Positions 1 through 12,442 of a stretch of DNA of 45,974 nt are shown here, in pieces. The notes beneath the pieces are model-generated. The model saw only the letters and a program-made list of their open reading frames with translations, searched no databases and was not told the DNA's origin. How positions within the stretch are numbered: the first letter of the stretch is position 1; the number at the start of each line of letters is the position of its first letter. This stretch comes from Reclinomonas americana ATCC 50394 (lineage: Eukaryota; Jakobida; Jakobea; Jakobida). The DNA is taken from assembly GCA_048213135.1 (NCBI GenBank), contig PS015653.1:1-45974 (forward strand), read 5' to 3'. Position numbers and translations under genes: made by a program.

Positions 1-387
1 AGAGGGACTGACCACACTGTCGAGATCGTGTGTGCTGTCGTGCGTCCCGTTGGTCGGTGGTCGCGGGTGTGATCTTGATGCTGTGTTATGTGCGTGTGTG
101 AGTGTCTCTGTCACAGTGTGTGTGTGAGAGAGAGAGCGCGCGCGCGTAACAGCTGCGATGAGGATGCTTGCCAGCAGTGGGCGCGGGAATGGGACTGGCC
201 ATTGACGCACTGCCGAGGCCATCCAGTGAGCCCGTGTCTGTGTGAGCACTCATATGTGTGAGAGAACAGAGGAGAAGAGAGAAGAGGAAGAGAGACACAC
301 AGACCACTCATGCGCGCGTGCAACAACAAGAGACAATCTGGTGAGTCACACACAGAGAGATCATCGAGACAGCGGAGAGAGACGGAG
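1..387. other. TG/CA-rich sequence without recognisable gene
   Basis: This stretch is dominated by TG, GA and CA runs. No reading frame here has a recognisable motif or a splice chain that I could tie to the membrane-protein gene starting at 388. It probably holds the 5' flank or 5' UTR of that gene, and any upstream exon would be invisible to me. Confidence 0.4.
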
Positions 388-1442
388 ATGCGCATGCTCA
401 GAGTCGCCTGGTATGGCGTCTACGGTGAGCACACTTGCTTATGTACTCTCATCGACACCGACACTGACACTCTCTCCCTCAGTGTTGCTGCACTTTGTGT
501 TCTTCCTGTCGGTGTCGCTGCCGGCGCTCTTCTCACTGAGCACAGTGGTGTCTCTGGTGTGTCAGTGTGTGTGAGAGAGAGAGAGTGAGTGTGTGTGGCT
601 CAACTCTGCGCACTGACTCGTTTTGTGTAGAGCAAAGTGGCGACTGCGGGCATGATCTTTGTCATGGCGTCGCTGTTCTTTGAGTTGGTCTCTGGTGAGC
701 GCACGCACACACACACACACACACGTGCGCGTCTTGAGTGTGTGTTGGTGACATCTGTGTGTGTGACACAGGCAACTTGTGTGTGATTGAGGCGTTTCAA
801 GATCCGCGGTGTCGGCCAGAGAGAGAGCGCGAGTTTCGATCGTTGCTCTTTGCTTGCGCGTGTCTGTGTGTCGCGCACGTGTTGAACACAGTGTGTCGAT
901 AGTGTGATCGACTCTGCGTCGTTGGTCGATGACGAGGAGGCGCAGCGTGAGGACTCGAGCATTGCGGGCACGGATGGTGCTCCCACGATTCGCTTTTGTG
1001 TGTGTGTGTGCGTTGGCTGCAACGGTGTGTGTTGAACGGTATGTTTTGTATGCGTGTGCAGCCACGGCTGTGTATGGTGGTCGGCCTACTAGACGCGAGG
1101 TGAATGGTGCGAGCTCGAATGACGATGAGTGGAGAAAACGGAGATGGATCGACGAGGAGAGAACGTGGCCAAAGATCGTGGCTGCCGGCTGCTTTGGCGT
1201 GTCGTTTGTGTTCAAGGCACGTCTGCTCTCTGTGTCTGCCATCGCATGTTCATTCGTGATTGTGACAACTTGGAACGCCGCACGAGCAGATTGTGGCGTC
1301 GATTCTGCTGTGGATCACCTGGACGCTCCTGTCGGATCACATTGGGTGGGCCGGCGACGTCATTGTCACATCGTACGCTGTCGGCGTACCCATATCCGCC
1401 GGCATGGTCATCTGCTTCTGGTGTCTCCAGAAGAAGGTATAG
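388..1442 (+). CDS. Small multi-pass membrane protein, unknown family
   Basis: I do not recognise the family. Seven exons join with consistent phases: 388-424, 483-556, 631-694, 772-859, 903-997, 1062-1261 and 1290-1442, giving 236 residues ending in LQKKV and TAG. The protein has hydrophobic stretches near residues 13-37 (LLHFVFFLSVSLPALFSL), 40-58 (ATAGMIFVMASLFFELV), and three more in the C-terminal 90 residues (around FGVSFVF, ILLWITWTLL and ISAGMVICFWC). An acidic/basic hydrophilic loop separates the first two from the rest. It is therefore probably a four- or five-pass membrane protein. The start at MRML is the first ATG compatible with the splice chain; an upstream exon is possible. 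The sixth intron would be only 28 nt (1262-1289); a GC-AG alternative starting after FVFK was considered. It ends 52 bp from the convergent PH-domain gene. Confidence 0.5.
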
Positions 1443-1494
1443 CCGGTAAACGGGAAGCAGTAGTATTGTTGTTGTTGTTGTTGCGGGTGCACCG

Positions 1495-3407
1495 TCACAT
1501 CATCGCCATTCGAGTGCCGAGCGCGTCCAGCATGTCGCTGAACCTCTCTTCGCCATACTTTTCAATGAGGAACGCACGCTGCGGCAACACACACACGCAC
1601 GCTGTTGAGGAGAAGACGGAGGGGAGCTTCTACATCGATGAGCAACGCACCTCGGCCACCAGTGCCTGCTGCTCGCGAGCCAGCGCCAAGGCCATGGCTT
1701 CTCGTCGCGTCATGTCCGCCTCGTGGCGCGTGTGCGTGTAGCGGAACACACCGTCCAGATCGACAACCTCCAATACGTCCATCCAGTCGTCGAGTTCGTC
1801 GGCCCGCTCAAACGCCAACACAATGTCTGTGTCACGCGAATCGGCTGATATCTGAGGCAGTCAAGGCAGGGGTGAGCGACGATTTCCTTTCTTCTCTCTC
1901 GCTGCAGTGAGCGGGCGCACACACCCTCAAGCACGTGCCAATGACACGCTTGGCGGGCGATGTGAGCGACGACAGGATGGTGGAAGAGAGCGAGGATGTA
2001 GACGACTCGTCATCGGCCTCGCCGCTAATGTAGCTTGCCAACGACGGGTGTATCGACTCCAACGGCAGCTGCTCCACAGAAAAGTCCTTGAGCAGCAGCG
2101 AATCAAGTGGATACTTGTCCTGTGAGTATCACAGTGTCAGTGCTGGTGGGCAGGTGGGGTAGAGCGACAGCAACGAAAATGACCTTGGAACTCTTGTGAA
2201 TGTACAACGACTGGCCCACGAGCGACACATGGCAGCGCTGCAAGCGCGCCTTGCCTTTGCGAGCCACAAACAGGACTCGCATGGCGGCGCCCTCCTTTTC
2301 CACGAAGCGTGTTTCCTGCAAGCGCAGTGAGAATGGCGGTGTGGAAAAGGAGGAAGTTCAACAAGCGGTACACACACACACCGATGGCTGAGTGAGCAGG
2401 CGGTGCGACGATGCAGCACCTATCGGCATGAATGAGTGAGTGTGACACTGAGGAATACGCGCAAGGAAGTAAAAGAACACAACTGGCGAGGGTGGTGAGT
2501 GGGGGCCACACCGAGGAGCCCGCAAACATCACCGTCGACTCGCGTGTCGAGGCTGACAGCTCTGCCAAACAACAGCAAGTGAGGCAGATGGACAGGGAGA
2601 AAAGAAGCCAGCGAGAGAAACACAGCCGAACCAGATGGCGACGACGCAGCGGCCGCCGAAGCAGCAGCCGCTGTACGTGGCACTGGGTCTATCCAGTCGA
2701 GAAGTCAGCAAACCACAGAGGATGGAGACAACAACGCGCAGACACAGCTCACCGGTCTCTCTCGTCTGCCCGTCGCCTTCATCCTCATCATCATCGTCTT
2801 CCCCGCCCGCAGCCAGCTCCTGCGGCAAGCCCAGACGCAGCAGAAAGCCCGACAAGTCATCCGCCACTGCCGCATACACACACAAATGAGCACACAGAGT
2901 CAACACACACACACAATGAAGACAACAACAAACACAACTGCTGCGCCGACTGCCAACAGAGCCGAGCGACTGACCGCCAGTCAGAGTCAGCGATCGCCGG
3001 GAGGAGGAGAAGGATGAGATGCGGAAAGTGGGCGCCACTGCTGCTGCTGGAGGAGGAGGCGAGGAGGCAGGTGCCTCGGATGATGGTGTTGCATCATCAT
3101 CATGCACAGCAGGCGACGAGAATGCAATAGTATGCCTCGATCCTGTGATGAATGATGAATAATGACTGAGTCTCTCTTTTCTGTCTCTGTGTGTGCTATA
3201 TGTGTGCTGTGTGCACCTGCGCCGGGTGGGAGAGGAGGGAGAGGGCGTCGTTGCAGTGGTGGTGGAGGAGGCGGGAGTGGACGATCGGCGAGTGACACTG
3301 TGTGTCGCTGCGTGTTGCTGCTGCTGCTGCCTGGCAGGGAGGGAAGGAGTGAGTGAGCAGAGGGAGACACAGAGAGAGAAGGGAACGCGCGCGCAAAAAC
3401 CTTCCAT
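1495..3407 (-). CDS. PH-domain protein with Pro/Ser-rich N-terminus
   Basis: A chain of about eight exons keeps phase from ATG at 3407 (MEG, 7-nt first exon) to TGA at 1495-1497. The N-terminal region is low complexity: Ser/Asn, polyproline (RPLPPPPPPLQRRPLPPL), then Ser-rich and a GEDDDDEDEGDG acidic run. The recognisable part is a pleckstrin-homology fold. A first half, RVLFVARKGKARLQRCHVSL, leads to GQSLYIHKSSK. After a Ser-rich insertion comes the last strand and helix, DIVLAFERADELDDWMDVLE. The C-terminal tail RAFLIEKYGEERFSDMLDAL looks helical. PH domains bind phosphoinositides or protein partners at membranes; the specific role is unknown. The first exons rest on phase matching only, while the PH exons are secure. 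It is divergent from the coiled-coil gene at 3670 (262-bp spacer) and convergent with the membrane-protein gene. Confidence 0.62.
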
Positions 3408-3669
3408 GTTGTTCAGTGTAATTTCATGACCGTCGGAATTTTAACTTCCAACGCAGAGTGTGTGTGCGAGAGCGGCGCAAGTGACAAGGTAACGAGCGTG
3501 TGTGTCGTGGCCTCGTGTGTCTCGCTGTGTGTGCGCGCGTGTGTGCATGTGTGTGCGTTGGTTTCTCGCGAGAGTCGGACATTGCGTCTGATCCACTCTC
3601 TCTCTCTCTCACACACACACAGACAGGCACGTACACATACCATCGACACCACACACACCACTCATCTCC
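3408..3669. promoter_or_regulatory. Divergent intergenic spacer (PH protein / coiled-coil gene)
   Basis: These 262 bp separate two divergently transcribed start codons and must hold both promoters. The spacer contains GT-rich and TC/AC-rich microsatellite runs. I see no clear TATA box or other named element. Confidence 0.4.
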
Positions 3670-3933
3670 ATGGACCCGTTTGACAGCTTCCGCAATCCGT
3701 TTGTGTTGCGTTCATGCTTTTTCTTACTCAGTCAGTCGCGAGGTTGATGGTTGGGAAGGTGGGACGTCTCACACATACATGCAGCAATGGATCTGGTTCC
3801 ACTGGAGGCAGCATGCACCCGCGCACACCACCGGGCGCACCTGCGTATGGCATGAGCGCGCGATCGCCCTCTCGCAACAGCCAGGCATCGTCAATGGGCT
3901 CCACTCTCCCGCGCATCAACTCGCCGCGTATCG

Positions 3934-3976
<43 letters not shown>

Positions 3977-5561
3977 GCTCATGAGTGTGTGTGTGACAGC
4001 GACTGACGATGAGACGCTGGGGTATCCGACCATGGGATCGTCGGGAGGCACTCCGCGAGCCATGTCGCCGTCGTTGGCGCAGCTGGCGGCGCGAGTGCGT
4101 GAGGTCGAGGGCCACATTGACTACAGCAAGGAGGCGCGCCAGCGAAAGACGCAGGAGCGCATGGTCGAGTCGTCGACGTATCAGGTGCGGAGAGAGAGAA
4201 AGGGCTTTCGTTGCTTGCTGTGTTGCATCTGACTTGTTGTACACGCGTGCGTGTGCAGGATATGTATCGGCAACTGAACGAGAAGATGGCGGTGTTGATG
4301 CAAGGGCAGGCGCGCGAGGCGCGGGCGCGAGAGCAGTCCGAGCTCAACTTGCAGCGCCGTCTCGAGGAGCGCATTGCGCAGCTCGATCGTGATCTCTCCA
4401 AGTTCAAGCAGACGAGCCTCACGCCGCAAGACGAGGCATTCTTGCGCAAGGAGGCCAATGCGGCAGTGACCAAGCAGATTGCTGGCAAGGTGTGTGTGTG
4501 TGTCTGGCGAGACGCTGCGCAAGAGAACTTGTTGCACTCACGCCTTGCCTTGTCTTGTCAGATGGAGGAGCGCTTCACACGACTCGAGGCCATTATCACC
4601 TCGGTGAATGAGACGTTCCAGAATTCGGAGCAGAACACGCTGAAGACGTACCACCAGTTTGACGACAAGCTGGTCGAGTTTGAGCGCCGTCTCGAGACCT
4701 TCCGCGAGCAGATTATCAAGAGTTGAGTGCCTCGCGCTGTTTCTCCTCTTGAGTTGTGTGGCTGACGTTGGTCCTTTGGTTGGCACAGAGACACTGGGTG
4801 CGGAGGAGAACACGCGTGCGGCACAGGCAGCTGTGGCGCGCATGGAGCGAGCCATTGAAGAAATGCGAATGAGCCAAGCACAAAGCATGGCTGAGCAGTG
4901 GGGTTGCGTTCTTTCTGACTGTGCCTTGTCGTCTCGCCCGCAAGTCACATCTCATCACCTTTTCCATCACGCAGAGCGTTTTACTCGTGAACTCGGACTT
5001 CTTCGCGGTCAGATGGAGCAAGACCACGAGGACAGAAGACGAGAAATGGCCGAGGCCCTGCAGAGAGTCGAGGACAGCGTGGCGTTCATTCGCGAGGGCC
5101 GCCAGGCGTTTGAAAAGATGGTCGACATGCGCATTCAGCAGCAGGTGTGCTGTGGTGCCTCAAGCACTGCCTTGCTCTCCTGTCTGCTCATCTCCCTTTG
5201 TGTAGATGCAACTGTTCCGTGAAGAAAGCAACCGTCAGGCGTCGCGTCTGCAGGATTACATTCGCGAAGGCCTCTCCAAGCTGGAGAACGCCCTGACCAA
5301 CACCAACACGCGCTTTGCCGACCTGGAAGATGTTGCGTTTGATCGACACTCTCGTTGAGCTGTTGTGATCCACAATTGACACTTGTCATGCAACGAACAC
5401 AGACGGTGCACACCGAGAGGCGAGCACGGCACCAGGCCGTCGAGGCACTGCGGCTGGAAATGCAGGCCGAGGCACAGGTTCGCGACGAGAACGAGGAACG
5501 TATCGTGGCGCTGGTACACAAGCACGTGTCGAGGCTCGACCAAGGCGACGGCGTTTTGTGA
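3670..5561 (+). CDS. Coiled-coil protein, possibly striated-fibre (SF-assemblin) type
   Basis: Exons join in phase from ATG 3670 (MDPFDSFRNP) to TGA 5559-5561, about 430 residues. The first ~60 residues form a Gly/Ser/Pro head (ARSPSRNSQASSMGS, LPRINSPRIG). The remainder is almost unbroken heptad-type helix, for example LAARVREVEGHIDYSKEARQ, FTRLEAIITSVNETFQ, FDDKLVEFERRLETFREQ, REMAEALQRVEDSVAFIR and SRLQDYIREGLSKLENAL. A short Ser/Thr-Pro head followed by a continuous charged coiled coil without cysteine clusters is the layout of SF-assemblin/beta-giardin proteins of flagellar rootlets. This one is longer than the usual ~280 residues, so the assignment is only a suggestion. A generic coiled-coil scaffold is the alternative. 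One donor follows a GT/GA microsatellite at 3934-3977. Confidence 0.65.
3934..3977 (+). repeat. (GT)n(GA)n microsatellite at an intron donor
   Basis: About 12 GT units followed by about 10 GA units start directly at the splice donor after the codon series INSPRIG. The donor GT is therefore one of many possible GTs; phase selects the first one. Confidence 0.8.
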
Positions 5562-5739
5562 GCTGCCGCTTGCCGCATTTTACGGTTGCCTGTGGAAGCT
5601 GTTGCTACTATTTTTTCACTCGCTTGATGGGGCGAGGAGAGGAGACAGAGATGATGATGATGTGGTTGTTGTACACAAAAAGAAAGTTTTGCTGCACGAG
5701 GGTGTGAAATCGTGAGTGATGTTCATTTTGACAAATAAT

Positions 5740-8700
5740 TTACCTAAGCACCTCCCCTCCTGCACCGCTGTCGTCGCTACCGCTTCGGCTGCCAGTGACT
5801 CCTCCATCACTGTCGGCCACATGGCTGCTGGCTGCCGAGTTGGCGGCTGGTCTGAGCACTGATTCGTACTCGTGCAGCTGCTCCACAAACGCCTGCGTGT
5901 GCACCACAACTCCTCAGCAACAACCACGGAGGATTTCTTGTTAAAACATCGCACATACCGGCGGCAGCACCACTTGTGGTCTCTTTTGTGTCACTTGCTG
6001 AATGGCCACCGTCACATCGCACGCCTGCCGTCGCATCCAGTACGCAATGGCAAACGCAGCCGCTCGACTGCAGAGAGACAGTCAGAAATCACAGAGAGCG
6101 TGTGCCACAAAGAAGGCGGACACAGCGAACGACGCACGTGTCACCAGTGTCACAGTAGAGCAGCACCCGACCCTGCGCTGACCGATCACGAACTTGCTCT
6201 GCGCAAGCCAACATCAGTGAGTCGAGGCACCAGCAGCAGCAAGGTTGTGTGCCAACGCACCAATGACGGCCAATACGGCCTCCAGATGCGGCAGCAGTTC
6301 CGCTCGCGAATCGTTTGCCACCGGAAACTAACCAGCAAGATCAAGGTGTCATCTGATGAGTCGAGTCGCGACATGGACTCCCAACAGCACACACACACAC
6401 TGACCACGTGGTACTGCACACCCGCAATGGCCGGCTCGACGTGCACTTCGGCTGCCACCGACACGACATCCGTAATCATCAGCGTCTCCAGTGTCTCCGC
6501 GTGACGAGCATACACGTGGCCTGCACTCCACCATGGTGAGAGAGTGCAGAACGCATTCTTCAGACGTGCCACGACTCCGCAACTGCCAATGTACAAGTAC
6601 GGAGCAAGCTGCGTGACAGCCGCTGCCTGGCGCAGCCACTTGTCCACGTGACTGTGTGCATTTGGTGAGAGGGGGCCAAAAATCAGTGCACAACAGAGTG
6701 CCACCACCGACCTCTCCGCCTCCAGATGTTGTCGCTCAAACTCAGAAGACAAGACGTCGCGTAGTCGCGCACGAAGTGCATCTGGATCCGTCAGTTCCGT
6801 GGTCGCCAACTGCGACATTAGCGCTTCGACGCGCTCATTCAACGCCTCTGGCATCAACGATCTCTCCGGGCTCAGCACTGCTAGACAACACAATAAGTTG
6901 ATGTAGATGTGACATCACAAAAGAGAAGGTGGTGGTCCGCACCTGGCACAGTGGCCGTGGGGCTGCCGACAACAATGCGAGTCGGTGACATGAGTGGTCC
7001 CGAGGCCGCACCAATGTATGGCGACTGCCTGATGAAGCCTGCACCGTCAGCACCAGCCATCAACTCCACGCCGAGCTTTTCGGCTTCCTCTTGCAGCACA
7101 GACTCTGCAGCAATCGCTGGTGAGAGAGAGAGAGAGAGAATCATCGTGTGCATCGATAAAGACACGAACCGAGCAGCGGTAATCGCTGCAGCATGTTGGA
7201 TGTTGGTCGACTGTTCACACTGTGCGGCAGCAGGAAGCGAAGCATGCGCAGGTCGGAGACCAGCAGAGCACCGGATTCTGAAAGGAGAAGGCTTGTCAAG
7301 CATCTGCCCGCACCAAATGGCTCCGCAAACACAAGAGACGCACCAAAATCGGCGAGTCGATGCAAGACGGCCACCAGCGCTGAATCAACATCCGCGTCTC
7401 GCAGTTGCATGGCGACGGCTAATGCCTCACCCAGGCGTTCCTCAACGAGGTGTGACACTATCCGTTCTGTGAACCCGGTCCGAGAGCAGAGTTGGCATCA
7501 CGGGAGAGACAGACTGCGTGCGCAACACAACTCACCTTCAATGTTCAGATGCGACAAGAGATGCTGCACGGCCAGCAGCGCGCCACGAACGACTCGCGGA
7601 TTGGTCGAACGGAGAAAGGTGAACCACCCGTTCACCGGCGCACTGGCAACATACGAACTTGCTTGCGCTGCAGCACGGAGTGAGTGCACAGAAGCCATGC
7701 ATTGACGAGGCGTGACTTTCAAACGCAACGATTGAATGCCAGCTTGCTCAACACCTGCACCGCCAGCAGGTGATCGTCGCGATCGCGCAGGAAGGCTACC
7801 GCACTCGCCGCCAACCATGCGACCTATCAATGTGTGCGCAGGTGAGTAACCCAGATACGCCATGTGCACGAGAGAGCACACGCAAACCTCGTAATCGAAG
7901 CACGACATGAGTACTCGCAAGACCTCGCGCGGAGCCAGCACCTGGTTCTGATCCAGTTGCTCAAGGCACAGCGGGTCTGCAACATATGTGAGAGAGAGAG
8001 CGACCAAGAGGAGGGAAGGGCTAGTGACATGACAGCTCACCCCGCTGAACGTTCTCGAAGAACCACCTGGCCTCGTAGCGCTCGAGGAACCACTCGTCGC
8101 GTGGTGTGGCCGCTGTCGAGTCGCCAGCTGCACAGCGAGAAAGTCAGACTGGAGCGACGGAAAACCGACCACAACGACAGTCACACGAACGTCCGATGGT
8201 GTCGAGAAACGCGCTGATGCTCTCAAACGTTGGCCGTGCGGTCACATCCGCCAGCAGACACCGCTTGATCAAGTCCTGCGAAAATCGGAAACAAGAAATC
8301 AGCTATTGCATTCAGCACCAATGCACTCGCTAGCGCGATCGCAACGTTCAGAGCCGGTGGCCACCACGGCGGCAGCGCAGGTTCCTGATTGTGCATGAGT
8401 GGCTCACGAATGTGTGCAAACACCCAATCCTCTGCACGACCGCCATGAGAACCAACACACACAAAAACAGAAGCAGTAGCTGGGTTCCCACCTTTCTGGA
8501 AGATATCAAAATCGGGGTGATCACGGATAAACATGATCTCGAACAGCGTGATGCCGAAGCCTGTACACACCAATGGCTGTCAGACGACACGGACTCACAC
8601 AAGAAACGGCGGCGCATGTGGATGCAACTGAACACGTCGGCTGCGCAGCAAAACAGATGAGTAAGTGCGACTCGTCACATCCTGTTTAGATCACGAAGTG

Positions 8701-11700
8701 CGACCTCACCTGGCTTTCCATAACTCGGCGATAGGGCCACCTGGAGAAGAGAACTTGAGCAACAGAAAACACGGAAGACCTGTTCACGGTCGGCAAATTA
8801 CCTCGGGTGCCTGCATCGAATCACATGCATGAGTCGCCGCGCAACACATGCAACAACAGCAGCAGCACAGCAGCCAGCACGTACCATGTAAATGATGGTT
8901 CCCACCGCACCCGACGCCTGTCCTGTCTCCAGGACTCGCGACAGGCCAAAGTCTGAGATCTTGACGGTGTAGTTTTGATCAACCTGCGAGTGCAGTGTGA
9001 GTACGTCGGCGTTGTGCAACACGGACAGTGCCCGGCACTTCGAACCAGCAGATTGAGCGGCTTCAGGTCCAAGTGAATAATGTCTCGCATGTGCAAATAG
9101 TTCATGCCGGCGGCGACGCCGACCAGCATGCGCCAAAGTCGCGCGTCTGTGACCACTACACGCTCCCGCATTGGTTTGATGATGTTGTACAAGTTGCCTG
9201 CAGCAGCAGTTTAGCACCACGCACACACACACACACAACCGCAGCACACACATGCGTGAGCAAACCTCGTTCCATGTACTCCATGGCAATGACAGGCGAC
9301 GTTCCACCGTCCTTGCTGCCGACATTGGTCGAGCCGACACCAATGAACAGAACAATGTTGGGATGCCGAAGCGCACTACCGAAAACACGGGGCGGGATTA
9401 GCACTTGCAGCGGCAAGTCGACATGGGAGGTATGAATACGTACACCATCATTCCGACTTCGGTGCGAATGTCGGCCAGCAGCTTCGGCGTCACAGCTCTG
9501 TTCTTGAGTCGTTTCACCGCGACATCGGCACCCCACAGCCTTGCTCTAGTAGTTGCATACCCACGCGTGTCAGATCCGACGACCATGCCGTGAGAGCGCG
9601 TGGCATCACTACGCAACTTGTAAACCTCGCCGTACATGCCCTCTGCCACCTTCTCCACAAACTCGATTGCATCCGACGAAATCTGCCACGACACATCGGG
9701 TCCTTGTGGGGCGTCGGGTAGTACCGCCAACCGGGCCGACTATACGCACGCACAAGTGAGTGACTGGATGTCGCAGAGGTGCACAATACATGCGTGCACG
9801 AAACTTGTCGAATGAGTGAGTTCATGCGATCGTTGAACACTTGCTTCATCTTCCTCAGGTCGCCAGTGAACGAGGGAACCACCCGCTCCATGGCCTCAAT
9901 CATGCCCTTCATGAACTGCTCCACGTTGCCGTTGCACGAGTTGAACCAGTGTTGCACGGCACCATCGCGTGCCGACTTGGCCCACTCGTGCTGCGCAGCG
10001 TCACCGATCGCGTTAGAGAGACTGGACATCCCATCCATCAGCAAGAGAGGGGACACTAACCCTTTGCGTCGCAATGGCTTGGATCCACAAAGTGACTTCC
10101 TCCTGACTCTGCACCGCAACGAGGATCGTATTGCTGCACGAGTACGACAACTTCGATGAGCACGACATAAAGCGACTCACATCTGTGCGTTTCGAGTCAC
10201 CTGGTAGTCGACGTCTCAATGCGAAACGCATATGGCCGTACCGCACGCTCCTCGCTGCTTACGTCCTCCACCGACACAATGTCGCCCAGAAACACGGAAC
10301 GCACGTGTGACCATGAGCGCTGCATATACGGAGGCCGAGTGAGCGATGCACAACACGCGACGGCGACGTCGACATCAAACCTTGGTGAAGAAGCACAGAT
10401 CGGTATTCCGCAGTACCAGCAGACGTTCCTCCCACACATCTGCATCGACCGCCAACATCGCCTCGAGCAGCGTGGAACACTCCCACACCGTCGACTCCTT
10501 CAGCGCCGCACGTCTCGACAGAACCTCCTGTGCGGTGAACATGCGGTGAATGGCTGCAGCCAAAGGGCGATGGAAACAAAGACGCGGTCACGCAACGTTG
10601 GCCAGCATGGGACCCATCGACTGCACGCGAGGAAAGTGGCGAGCCATTCGCGACTTCCGCGTCGGCTCATCGGCCTGACGCAGAGATGATGGCGTGATGG
10701 GCGAGCTTGGCGACGAGCGGCCATTGTGTGTCGGCAACAACAGAGGTCGCGTCGGCGACAGACGGAGGGGAGCAAAAGATACGACAGCATCAGCGGAGGG
10801 CGATCGTCGCAGGTCATCACGCTCCGACGGCGGCAGATCGAGTGACGGCCGATGTACCGTGAGCTGAGCTGGATCGACCACTGCCGTCTCCACCACCAAA
10901 GGCGCTGATGGCAAACCAGCAGCAGCAGTGGCATTAGCGGTAGTAGCACTGGCAGTAGTGGTGGTAGTGGTGGTGGTGGTCGTTGTTGTTGTCGTAGTTG
11001 CCGGGGCGACTACAGGTACCACCGATACCACCGGAGAAGCCAAGGCGGGTGAAACGGGACCTGCAGCAGCGGTACTGACTGGATTGTTGGATGTGGATCC
11101 GTTACTGGAGAGTGTGCTACTCGGTGTCACGAGAACGCCACCAACGGCCTGCTCGGAGCTGCCAATCACCATCTGCGAAGAATATGGTGAGGGACGCGAG
11201 TGACGCGGTTAAAGAGAGTCTGCGCCCCCCCCGCACCTCACGCTCCAGCAACTGCTCGATGCCGAAACGCAAATACGTCAGCGCCGTGACCCACTGGTCG
11301 CGCACTGTTGCACTGGTGCACATAATGTCGATGGTGCGATCCTGCAGCATCACACTGAAGCCGGTGGCTGCGGCGCGGATCGACCCATTAGCGATTATGC
11401 AGCGAAATTACAAGGCGTGCCAACGCGACGCACCAAGCAACTCGCTCCACCCGGCATCCAGTGCCGCCTTGAGCACCGGCGTCTTCACGCCGCTCCAAAT
11501 GTCGAGAACCGACGACAATGGCACCGAGCGTCCCAAGCCACGCGCCTTGCTTCCCCACTGCGGTACGTACATACACCCATATCAGTATCGCACACGCACA
11601 CGAGCAGACGAGTGCTGTTGCACCCCCGCTTCAGCGCACCAGAAGCGATTTGCGATCCTCGGAGATGGCAAACCATCGCTTGTGGTGGCTGCCTGGCCGA

Positions 11701-12442
11701 TGACCGTGAAACACAAACTTATTCAACAGCATCGGTCGCAGCAGCTTCTCCACAGCGGCCTGAGCATGCTCCTGCGTCTGCTTATGCAACGTGCGAGCTC
11801 GCTCCACCTCGATATCACTGTGCGCGTGCCGCGTGACCCCATCTTCCCGACTCGACGAGTCCTGTCGCATGCGCTCGGCCACTCGCGAGAATGCCAGTGT
11901 GGCCATCGACTGTGTGGAGAGAGGAGGCATGCATGTCAGTCTGCTGCTGCTCCCACTGCTGCTCTCGTCACTCTCTACCTCTCCACGCACATTCGTCTGC
12001 GGAATGCAGCACAAGTGAGTGGCACGCCAGCCAATTGCACCTCGTGTGAGACAGATGTACGCACCGCCACAGGCCTGACCTCCATCAACTCGCGCAGCGT
12101 CTGCACCCATCGCATCTTCTCCTCGTGCGAGCTGGCCTCAAACAGGTGCTGCACATGTGGCGGAGTGCGCTCAACGAGCGCAAAGAACTGCGACGTGTCA
12201 GTGGCCCGCTCAATCTCCGCAATGGTCAACAGACTGATTTCGTTGCACGGGATGGTATCCTGTGTGTGTGAGAGTGAGAGAGGCATGTGAGAGAGAGAGC
12301 GTGTGTGCGTGTCAAGGTGGCGACAGGCGAGAGAGACCTCGTGTGATCGGAACACCGACAATGTGTATTGTTGTGCTCGGACCCAGAACTGTGCAAACGA
12401 GACGCTCTCCTGGCCGGTTGGACACCACAAGTGGCCCTCCAT
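5740..12442 (-). CDS. PH-PH-PH / TKL kinase / ARM-HEAT / dual-specificity phosphatase fusion
   Basis: One giant multi-exon gene, roughly 1,500-1,700 residues, from ATG 12442 (MEGHLWCPTG; an in-frame ATG lies 9 nt upstream) to TAA 5740-5742. Domains in order: PH1 (12442-12070); PH2 of the plant PH-RCC1 type (11740-11240; KRWFAISEDRKSLL, KTPVLK, DRTIDIMCTS); a Ser/Pro/Thr linker with 15 consecutive Thr; PH3 (10500-10080); a helical segment; a tyrosine-kinase-like Ser/Thr kinase (9700-8220; VAEGMYGEVYK, DVAVKRLK, IIHLDLKPLNLLV, ISDFGLSR, APE, ADVTARPTF); armadillo/HEAT-like helices (8200-6900; LAASAVAFLRDRDDHLLAVQ); and a dual-specificity phosphatase (6630-5800; LAPYLYIGSC, ANDS general acid, YCDTGDTR loop, FAIAYWMRRQ). 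Catalytic Lys, Asp and DFG of the kinase and Asp/Cys/Arg of the phosphatase are present. The HRD Arg is Leu and the phosphatase His before Cys is Tyr. Exon phases match from kinase to phosphatase without a break. One junction after PH3 (about 10060-10090) did not resolve. Confidence 0.75.

Noticed and set aside
929-1741. Long open frame of 270 codons on the plus strand
   Set aside because: Only its middle part is an exon of the membrane-protein gene; the ends run through introns and into the convergent PH-protein gene, with TG-repeat translations (CVCVC).
2529-3407. 292-codon continuous minus-strand frame
   Set aside because: It reads through introns of the PH gene; the phase-consistent spliced frame gives the PH domain, whereas this frame gives repeat-derived low complexity.
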